NCBI RefSeq assembly: GCF_000002595.2
Contig: NC_057012.1
Span: forward strand, 3,979,910-4,043,909
Length of the DNA: 64,000 nucleotides
Direction of reading: 5' to 3'
DNA from: Chlamydomonas reinhardtii
Taxonomy: Eukaryota > Chlorophyta > Chlorophyceae > Chlamydomonadales > Chlamydomonadaceae
Positions 55,198 to 64,000 of the stretch are shown piece by piece. The notes beneath the pieces are model-generated. The model was not told where the DNA came from. It saw only the letters and a list, made by a program, of their open reading frames with translations, and searched no databases. Position 1 is the first letter of the stretch, and the number at the start of each line of letters is the position of its first letter. The position numbers were made by a program, and so were the translations under genes.

Positions 55198-56071
55198 GCC
55201 AGGGCCCTGGGGTCAGCCGTGGGTGTGTGCGCGTGTCAACCACGCATAGGCCGCGGCACTTGCTGCATGTTCTGCAGGAGGCGGATGATGCGAGACACCG
55301 GCGTCGGTCGACACCCGAGCTGCACATGGCAGCTAGCGCCCGGCATTCTGTACATGGCCGTGTGACGGCTCGGTAAAACTCCGCACCGGTCGAACACGTG
55401 TCTCCATACCAGTACAAATTGCCCCATTCAGCGAGCGCGTGGGCTGCACCCTACGGGACTTCACTTACCACTGTCCCCTCGGCCATCGCACACCCATTCA
55501 GCGAACACGTGGGCTGCTGGGAGAGGGCGCTGGTCTTGGCGCTCGAGGCCTACTCTGCACCAACGGCTCTAACGCACAGCTCTAAGCACCCCTGCAACTC
55601 ATTTCTGAGCAATAAGCGCGCGTCGAAGGCGGTCGCACGTGTATTGGGGGGGGGGGGGGTAGAGGGTGCGTGTGGGTGGCGGGGTGACCAGGGATGGGCG
55701 GCGTCAGTTACACTCGGCAAGCATGTTGTGCATGTTCCAACAGTAAAGGGTCGTATTCCAAAGTATAGGCCACGTTTGTGATATCTGCACCTCACGCGAC
55801 CTACGGCAACAGGCGCCTGGGAGCTACGTGCAGCTACGCGTTCAGACTTCACGACCGCGTCTCTTCTGCTTGAACTTTTGTGTACATACAATACATTTTC
55901 AGTAACTGAATACGCGTCTGCTTGAGATCGCGAAGTCTTCGTTCGATAACACCCCTCAACAGCAGCTCGCTGAGGCTGGGTGCGGGGCAACCGCCCGCCC
56001 TCTTCGCATTTGGTACAGATAGTAGGCATTAGGAGGGCTTGGAGCCGTGCTACCTAAGAAGCCCGGCGAAA
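55198..56071. other. Upstream of AP180/CALM gene
   Basis: No confident gene. A 12-base G run lies at 55649. The promoter and 5' UTR of the AP180/CALM gene must lie in its right part. Confidence 0.4.
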
Positions 56072-59000
56072 ATGGATCCGATGCAAAAGCAGGAGGCGAA
56101 GTATAAGACGAAAAGCATGTTAGCCATCATTAATGACAAGATGGAGGTTGGCATGGCGAAGCTGCGCGGCGAGGAGTCCGCAGCTCTCGACGTCGCAATC
56201 ATTAAAGCGACTCTCCAGGACGAGGTCGTGCCCAAGGAGAAGCACGTCCGCACGCTGAAGACTGCGTGCGTTGGCTCGTCTCCACGGCAGTCGGTCAACT
56301 ACGTCATCCACGGCCTGGCGAAGCGGCTCGAGGAGAACCCCAAGGCGTGGCTGGTCACGCTCAAAACCCTCATCGTGTTCCACCGCCTTATGCGCGAGAC
56401 CGACCCCTCCTTCCAGGAGGAGCTGCTGCGCTACGCGGAGCGCACCGGCCACCACCGCCTGCTGCGCCTGGAGTCGTTCGCGGATCACACCACCAAGGAG
56501 ACCTGGGACTACTCGGCCTGGATCCGCGTGTACAGCCTTTACCTAGACGAGCGCCTGGCCGTGTTCCGCACCATGAAATTTGACCCGGAGCAGGACCAGG
56601 GCCTGGAGAACCGCGAGTCAAAGCTCAAGGCCTGCGCGACCCCCGAGCTGCTAGATCAGCTGCCGTGCGTGCAGCGCCTGCTGAGCCGCCTGGTCAGCTG
56701 CGTGCCGGAGGGTGCGGCGCAGAGCAACGAGGTCTGCCTGCTGGCGTGCGCGCTGGTGCGTTTGCGGTGGTGAAGCGGGGGGGGGGCTGTAAATACCAGC
56801 CCAAACTGGGGGGAAGGGGCCGTGGACATGGGCGTGTAAGGGTTATCACACACTGCAAGAGGGAGCAGTAGTGTCCCTTGGTCACGTGCCTGCTGACTGG
56901 CAAACGTCGTGTCACTCGTGCGCACAGGTGCTGAAGGAGGTGCGCAGCATCTACAAGGTGGTGTGCGAGGGCGTGCTGAACCTGGTGGACAAATTCTTCG
57001 AGATGGACCGCGGGGACGCGCTCAAGGTACGGCAGCCGCACCAGGTCACAATAGCAAGCTGACGCTGTGCTAAAAGTGATGCACTCGGGCTCGAGGGGTG
57101 CAAGGCAGGGCGGGAACGGAACGGCTGATGTAGTGTGGCATGCCGGTTGTTTGAGGCGTGGGCAGCGTCAGGACGAGCCCAAACCGGTGGGCTTCGGACT
57201 GACGGTCTTGCGGAACTGCTGCGGTCTTGTAGCCTCGGCGGCCTACGATGCGCGTACTCGCTGTGCACACCTCATGCCCCCGCCCCGTCTCGCCACATGC
57301 CGTGAAGGGGGTGGAGCTGGTGAAGGAGAACCTGGTGATAAACGAGCGCCTGAACGCGTTCGTGGGCACCATCGGCAGCATCCCGCCGCTGCGCGGCGCG
57401 GTGCAGTTCCCGTCGGTGCAGGTGAGGAGCGGTCGGGCCCGCTGAGGCGGCTCAGGGGGTAGTTGCAATGCTGCAGGGTGTGGGCTGGGCCTTAGCAGCA
57501 GTGACATTTGTGACGTAGACACGTCAGCGGACATCATGAAGAGCTGAAGCTGTTGCGTGCGGCCAGGCGGTTGCTCTGGTCAATGGTCAGGCTGCAAACG
57601 GCTTGGTTACGCTTGCTGAAGTTCGTACCGCTGACCCTGCATGCCGCGGTCCCTGGTTCCGGCCGCAGCCGCTGCCGCCGGACTTCCTGACCACGCTGGA
57701 GGACTACATTAAGGACGCGCCGCGGGTGAGCAGGCGGCAAGCAATGATGGGAGCAGCAGGAGCAGCGCGGTGGTGTGCGCTAAACCTGGGCCATCAGCAA
57801 CGGCCCCAATGCTTTGTGGTTGAAATGGGGGCAAAGGGCAGCATGCAGGGCTTGAGAGCTCATGCTACGTCATGGTTGGACGCTGGTCAGGGCCCGGGGC
57901 TCGGAGGGCGTCGTGGGTCGTACGTCGGGAATGTGAGAGGGACGAGGGCGTTTCGTGAATGCATGCGCGCTGCTCGGACGTACCCAGAATGGCTCAAGAA
58001 GGACGGCTGCTGTTGCCCCTGACTTACCATCCAAATGCCCTTCAGCTAAACTTTTGTCTTGATTGGTTTGCCTCGACGGGCACGCAGAGCGCGGGGGATA
58101 CCGCTAAGGCGCCGCTGCCGCGCGCTGCCACCGCGGTTCGACAGCCCGGCCCCGGAGCAGCCACGTCCGCGGCGCTGGGTGAGCAAATCATGACTGGCGC
58201 AGCCTTAAGTGCAGTCAGCGTGCTTGCTGGACTGTAATGTAACAGGCCAGGGCTCCCGCAGTGGGATAAGAATATCTTGCTAACTGCTGGGTTGGCACAG
58301 GGATGGGGCGTTGAAACCTTTGCAACCGGGACCAGCACCCGGCAGGCGTGTCTGTCAAGGCAGGCAGACTGAGCGGTGCGCCGTGTCCGTCGGGTGTCCT
58401 GCGTGGTGCAGGCGGCACCCGCCTGGTGGTGGGCGGCCCCATCAAGGACCCGCCTAGCGGGCCCACCTCGCCGCAGCCGCCTCCGCCCGCGCCCGTGGTG
58501 GACCTGCTTGGCTTCGACTCGCTCAGCATCAACCCCGCACCGCCGCAGCCGGCTCCGGGCCAGGGCCCCGCTGCGGTCGCATCACCTGCGGCGGGCGCCC
58601 CCGGCGTGCCGCCCTACCCCGGCGCGCAGCCGCCGAACCCTTACGCGCTCGCCGCCCAGGCGCCATCCGCGCCAGGGGCACCCCCGGCGGCAGCAGCGCC
58701 TTTCGACCCGTTTGCCAGCTTCGGTGGCGCGCCCGCACCCACTGCGGCGCCCGCTGCGGCTGCGCCGCCGCCGCCCGCTTACCCATACGGCGGCGCCAGT
58801 GCCTTCACGCAGGCGCCCGTCGTGGCCGCAGCGGCAGCCGGCTACCCGGGGGCGCCCGCTCCGCAGGCACCGCAGCAGCCACCCGTCCCCGCGCCCGCAC
58901 CCGGGCAGTATGGGGAGGCCGCGTTTGGCAACGCGTTCGGGGCGCACCCACCGGCGCCTGCACCGGTGCCCCAGGCACCCGCGCCGGCGCCCGCGGCGGC

Positions 59001-59773
59001 GGCGGCGGCGGCGGCACCTTTCAACCCGTTTGCCAACCCCACTTCGCACGCCACCGTTGCGCCGCACATGCCGCCGGCGCCCGCTGCGCCCGCTGCGGGA
59101 GGCTACCCGCCGGCGCCAGTGTCAGCGGCTGCGCCGCCGGCGCCCGCAGCGCCGTCTCCGTATGCGCCCGCAGCCTCGCCCGCGCCAGCGGCGCCTGGTG
59201 GCTTCAACCCCTTCGGTTCGCCCGGTGGCCCTGCACCGCCGCCCGCGGCGCCCGCCAACCCCTTCGGTTCGCCCGGCGCCCCGTCACCCAGCAACCCGTT
59301 CGGCGGGGCGCCGGCCGCGGCCGCACCTGCGCCGGCTGCGGGTAACAACCCCTTCGCTGCCGGCGGCTGGCCGGCGCAGCCGACTGGTGGCGCGGCCGTT
59401 GTGACTCAGCAGGTGAGACGCCGCTCCTATTACCGCCTGCCTTTTCCACATGTTGGCCCCGTGTCGAGCGCTTTGCCAGCCGGACATGCTTGTTCGAGAC
59501 ACTCGCTTTATTGCACTTGGGGCGTGTCAAGCAGCGTGTCACCCACACATGCCGTATGGAGCGCGGCCGCACTAACCTGTTGTCCTGTCTCTCCTTGCCT
59601 GCTCGCCCCCGCGCATCCCCCAGGTGGCTGGGTACAACCTGAAGAAGCCGGCGGACCCGCTCATGGACCTGAGCATGGACCTGTTCGGCAAGCCGCAGGC
59701 GCCGCCCACGCAGCAGCCCATGCGCCCGCAGCAGGCCGCACCCAACGGCTCGCCCGGCGGCGCGCTGTTCTGA
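56072..59773 (+). CDS. AP180/CALM-type clathrin assembly protein
   Basis: Binds PI(4,5)P2 and clathrin and recruits R-SNARE cargo in vesicle formation at the plasma membrane or TGN. Seven exons: 56072-56755, 56928-57026, 57308-57421, 57669-57725, 58088-58178, 58412-59412, 59624-59773, phases consistent, about 731 residues. Exons 1-4 form the ANTH domain: early VPKEKHVRTLKTACVG, like the K-x9-(K/R)(H/Y) lipid site, then LVTLKTLIVFHRLMRE, YSLYLDERLAVFRTMKFD, VLNLVDKFFEMDRGDALK and DFLTTLEDYIKDAP. The tail is Ala/Pro-rich and carries DLLGFD (clathrin box type) and repeated NPF motifs (for EH-domain partners), ending DLSMDLFGKPQAP. The start is ATG 56072, in a good context (AAAATGG). The exon 3 acceptor is GTGAAG. 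It looks intact. Confidence 0.95.
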
Positions 59774-60816
59774 GCGAGATGATGCTGCGTGGGCAGAGGG
59801 GAGGCAGCAGCGGCGGTGTCGGACGCGGCAGGAGCTTGCTGGTGCGATGGAGCAGGAGCAACGCTGCTGGCCTCCGCGGCGAGGGCTGAGGGTGGAGCGG
59901 GTGTTGCATGGAGGGAGAGGTCATGGGGTTTGCCGAAGGCAGGGGGTTGTCAGAATTGCGATTCTACGTGACGTCGACTGGGCCATCATGGTGTACCCTG
60001 GTGGATTGGGGCATGGTGGGCATGTTTTGCCGTCAGAACTACATTGAGTATTGACGTATTACCGAAGAGGGACACAAGGTGCTGGAGTGCAGCCATGGAG
60101 CTGGAGTATGTGTGCAGGGGCTTGAGGACAAAATGATCCAAAGGAATGCAAGCGACTGATATGCACCTCTGGTGTACGGTCCCGAATTCGCATTCTGTCT
60201 GGACGCCATCCGCCGATACGCGACTGTCGATCACGCAGCATTGCAGCGGCGCAGGCGCGCAGCTCATACTATCCTGTGCCGACACCGTACATACTGGCGA
60301 CGGCAGAAGGCCACGACACTTCAGCGTTTACAGCCGCCACATCCACCCTGTTTACCCCGCTTGGGGCACCGTCACTCGCTATGCCTGCATCTTACCTCCT
60401 CATGCACTACTGATTTACCCACAGCATCCTGGGTGCGTGCGGTTCACGTCCTCCTCCGTATCCTTTCATGCACAACGGCCCAAAAGACCGTGTGAGGCCG
60501 GTTCGGTCCTCACTCTCCCTATTCCACCTCAACCTCCTAGCATTAGCCATCGCCACGCCATCTACACGAACCCAAAACTGGTGTGGCGCCCGTGCGTCAC
60601 ACGCAATCATCTCATCGAAGGGCTGCCCCATCACGGACCATTGCCCACTGCCTTCTTTCGACCTCCCACACCTGACCCAGATGCGATCCGGTGAGCTTCA
60701 TACAACCTCCGCTTTCCCGCAACCGGTACACATTGCCCGCCCTCTCCGACCTCCCACCAAGCACTGTCGCAGAGTCTTATAATGCAAAATCAAGCCTGTC
60801 GGAACTTGTGTGTCGT
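59774..60816. other. Convergent intergenic region
   Basis: Between the 3' ends of the AP180/CALM gene (plus) and the ELIP gene (minus); holds both 3' UTRs. No further gene recognised. Confidence 0.45.
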
Positions 60817-61854
60817 TTAGAAGAAAGCCTCGCCGCCCTTAATGGTCTCCAGGGCGATCAGGCCCGCGAAGCCCAGCATGGCGAGGCGGCCGGCCCACAG
60901 CTCCACGTTGGTGTCGAAGAGCGCCAGCGCCTGCTGCAGGCCCTCGCCCTTCAGGTTCTCAGAGGTGGCCACGGAGTGCAGCTCCTTCAGGGAGACACCC
61001 GACACCAGCTTGGGCAGGATGGAGGCGAAGGTGATGGTGAGGGAGAATAGCAGGATGCCAAACCAGGCGTCGCCGACCTGCTCCAGCACTGGCTGCTTCT
61101 TGGACAGCTCGGGCCCCAGGATGGAAACGAAGCCCATCATGGCCACGCGGCCGTTCACACGCTGTAAGGCAGGGAGGCACAGAAGCAAAGGGTTGAAGCA
61201 GGGTGCATGGACATAGGTGACTTCACTTCCCTCATACGGGCTGCCCTATGCACCCAGCACGCCTGTGCACGCACGCACACACGCTCCTCGACCGTGGGAG
61301 TGGGAAAGCCTTGGCTGACCGGCGTAAAATTATGATAAGCGTCAGTTTGTTGCGCCGGCCATAGCAGGTGAAAAAGCAAGGCTTGCACAGCCAGGAACGC
61401 GGGGGTGCCACAAATGCAATCGCTCGTCGTAACCACAAAACGCGTCTACGCGCAAAACCAGTGTGATTTTTACATGATACAAATGCAAGATGTAGGCAGC
61501 TCCAAGCGGCCAGCCCGTGTGTGGCCGGCAAGCACTCCCATCACCCGGCCGCGATCAGCCCGATTTCCCCGCGATATGTGATGCATGAAATATGTCTATG
61601 ACTTAGGCGTCCAAAGCTCCCAGACATCACTGCGTATGTTGTCTGCGTATACCAATCCCCTTGCGCCTCACCTCGGGCGCGCTGCCGCCGAAAGCAAACA
61701 CATCGCGAGCGCTCTCTGTGTCCTTAGGCCAGACGGGGATGGGCACAGGCGACGAGGAGGAAGCCTCGGCACGCACGCGGACGACCGAGCTGCGCTTCGC
61801 GGTGAACGGGCGCTGCGCGCGGAGGACGCAGGGGCGCGATGCAAGGGACTGCAT
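60817..61854 (-). CDS. Early light-induced protein (ELIP), thylakoid
   Basis: ELIPs are thylakoid relatives of light-harvesting proteins that bind free chlorophyll and carotenoid under light stress. Two exons, 61854-61672 and 61161-60817, 175 residues. The N-terminus MQSLASRPCVLRAQRPFTAK is basic and Ser/Ala-rich with a VRVRAEA cleavage-like site: a plastid transit peptide. The mature part has three membrane helices. The first is RVNGRVAMMGFVSILG; the second, DAWFGILLFSLTITFASILP, is unlike the other two; the third, ELWAGRLAMLGFAGLIALE, carries the ExxxGRxAM chlorophyll-binding motif. Helices 1 and 3 are the ELIP/LHC pair. The length is normal. The intron splits transit peptide from mature domain. 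Light regulation is expected from the family, not seen here. Confidence 0.93.
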
Positions 61855-63173
61855 TTGTAATAATGTAACGCGAAAGGCAGCGAAGTGTGTGGCTGGCGCG
61901 CAAGGTATGCTACAAGACGAAAGAACGCAGCTCGCCATCCCCACCACACGGACTGGACGCCATGGTTGTGCATGACGCCGTACCCCCGCCGTGCGACCCC
62001 GCACAACCGCCAACCTTACGCCCCAACATCAGTACCATCACATCCCAGGAAATTTCCACAGCATCCCAGCGCGAAATTGCACAGCACAGTACACCAGCGC
62101 GCACGCCCACTCCGCCGTCCGCTGTGGTCTACGTACGCATTCGTTCCCACCACACTCGTCATTAACATAACGTGCCTGTACCTGCCCCTACCTGCCACCA
62201 CATGCAAGGGAGCTCTGTTCTGTTGCCTCCATCGAGTCCTTTCCTCAACACCGCCCCTCATGGCGTGCATGCTGCTTTGTGCAGTATATATCCATGACAT
62301 GAATGTCAGAGTGGGATTTCCAAACCGCAGTTCTCCGCTACAGCCCACCTCGCGTCATTGTTCAGCCGACCGGGGGCATCCGAGGCGATAGGCATCCAAG
62401 GCCTCTCGCACTCGCCGCATCCTGCAGCCCTGACCCCATGCTCCTACCAAAACCGAGTCGACGGGCTTGAAACCTTGTGGCCCATTAACAATTTTGTGTG
62501 CGGGCCTGAGCTACGGCACCTGGATGGGCCACCTGCAAATCTGCACAGCCCTAAGGCATGTGCCTGACGCGGTCGGGTAAACCCCAAACCTCAAGATTGC
62601 ACATTACCATCATGCATCCATCTAACCTCAGTACATCAAAGCTCCTGGCCATGAACAGTCATCCTCCAGATGATGGCCAGAACAAGAGGCCAGCTCAAGC
62701 CACTACAGCAAGCGCTCCCTGACGCTCTACCTGTGGCTCCAAGGCCAGCCGAGCCCGTCGTGATGCTTGCGCAGTATTCTGCCAGCCCTGCTGCGCCGAA
62801 GCTCTGCTTTCACTCCACACCCCTGGCGCCTCAGCTCTCCTGCTCGCTCCGCACCAGCATGCGAGACACCCATGTCTCCGCCCTGGCAGCGATGGTTTGT
62901 AGCCGCTCACCACTTCCAAGGCTCATGGGAGGCTCCGTTCTGGGAATATGCACAAACACATACACACACCTGATGCCCAGTTATGGTGTTGGCCAGCTCA
63001 CAAACCATCGTCATCTGCAAGGAGCACGCACAACGGGTCATTGTGGCGCAAACCGGCCGGCTCGAGTCACACGCCCCTTACCTTCCATCCCAATGAGGGC
63101 AAAGCATCGTGCCTGAGACAAAAGGTTGTTCGCCAGCCCCGCAGGCAGGTTACCGCAAATCGCGGACAGGGCG
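61855..63173. other. Upstream of ELIP, no gene seen
   Basis: The right flank of the ELIP start should hold its promoter. No coding region recognised up to the next candidate. Confidence 0.4.
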
Positions 63174-63937
63174 CTAGAGGGTCTCCCGGTCGAGCCCGCG
63201 AGAGGCGTGGCACTGCACACGGAGGATATCCAAAACCAAGTCAATCATATGATGCTGAAGCTCGTCAGCTGTGCGTATAGGAGCGTTTTGAAGGCGCCGC
63301 GCAATTGCACCCAGAAAGAACGCCTGCAGAACGCGCACCTGCTGCCGATGATGGTCGGCCCGACACCGCCCACCGCTGAGCCCGCAGCGCCGCTCAACAA
63401 TTGCAATGCTGGCCTATGCAACAACAACGAGCATCGCGCTGCTGAACGAAACATTTGACAGGCTTGGACTAATGATGGCAGCAGCGGCGAAAATGCTTTC
63501 CAGTCAAAATGGCCTAAAAGCAAAGCGCGAATATTTCTAATACCTTTACAAGAGTGCAAGATTAGCAAGTTTTCAGCTGTAGAAGCCCCTTCAAGAATGA
63601 TTGAATCATTAGATGGAAGTTTAGGCCAAGTCACCTTCCCGCGAGGAAATGGAATTAAATGCGGCGGTGCAAACACCTTGTAGGCTAGGGACGTCCTGAA
63701 CATGTGTAGATAACTCGATACACCCTGAAAGGATGCTCGGACGCCGAGCGCGCCGACGAGGAGCCTGCCGCAGCCATGCATTATCCATCTTGCTGGTTCT
63801 GGTGGCTTACGTCGCGGCGCAGTACCAGGCTCCAGGTGGGCAGGGCAGGGCAAGGCAAGGGAAGGCGCGGTTGCAAGAACAACCGCCTGGCGAAAGACGA
63901 GGCTTTCGTTCTCGAGTAACTCGTACCATTTACGCAT
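63174..63937 (-). CDS. 3' end of an unknown gene
   Basis: The stretch ending at TAG 63174 reads VRVLQAFFLGAIARRLQNAP, TADELQHHMIDLVLDILRVQ and CHASRGLDRETL: regular amphipathic helices, clearly more protein-like than its surroundings. Upstream on the same strand, ATG 63937 opens MRKWYELLENESLVFRQAVV, a plausible N-terminus, in another frame, so at least one intron is needed between. Function unknown; the gene may also extend out of the window. Confidence 0.38.
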
Positions 63938-64000
63938 AGCTCATTAAAATGCTACTGAGCCAGTTTAACGGGTTGTCAACGCCGGGAAGGGCAGGGTCCA

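Noticed and set aside
58376-59404. 342-codon Arg-rich frame overlapping the AP180/CALM tail
   Set aside because: It is the +1 shadow of the Ala/Pro-rich coding sequence; Arg/Pro composition only reflects GC bias.

Overview
This 64-kb window looks like nuclear DNA of a green alga close to Chlamydomonas and Volvox. It is GC-rich, its genes are intron-rich with short exons and Ala/Gly/Pro/Ser low-complexity inserts, it has a plastid early-light-induced protein gene, and it carries L1-like LINEs, hAT elements and a chromodomain Ty3/gypsy element. The species cannot be fixed from the sequence.

Left arm (1-13.9 kb): a mago nashi gene (minus) stands head to head with a nine-exon methionyl-tRNA formyltransferase gene (plus). 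Next comes a minus-strand gene joining a PD-(D/E)XK nuclease-like motif to an HRDxRWPN-type protein kinase, an architecture known from Crinkler-type proteins. Two small uncertain coding pieces follow, one with a NUMOD3-like motif.

Central repeat block (14-43.5 kb): an old plus-strand LINE, a 10-bp minisatellite, two non-autonomous hAT elements with perfect 8-bp target duplications, a decayed integrase/chromodomain fossil split by a small TIR element, then a young minus-strand LINE array. I read that array as four LINE copies joined head to tail, each cut at its 5' end and abutting the 3' end of the next. It was later opened by two insertions: a 7.1-kb block flanked by an 11-bp direct repeat (SINE-like head, duplicated non-coding repeats, scraps of a candidate gene), and a whole-looking 7.07-kb Ty3/gypsy chromovirus with identical 271-bp LTRs and a 5-bp target duplication. 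The gypsy pol reading frame starts with a domain resembling DNA N6-adenine methyltransferases of the phage Dam class, the most unusual thing here. Right of the array is a copy of the last formyltransferase exon, flipped relative to the repeat that follows it at the parent locus.

Right arm (43.5-64 kb): a probable secreted protein of unknown function, a large TKL-like protein kinase with about 960 residues inserted near the end of its N-lobe (minus), another decayed LINE (plus), an AP180/CALM clathrin adaptor (plus), an ELIP-type thylakoid protein (minus), and the probable 3' end of an unknown minus-strand gene. The host genes have unrelated housekeeping, trafficking, signalling and photoprotection roles and form no operon-like unit.
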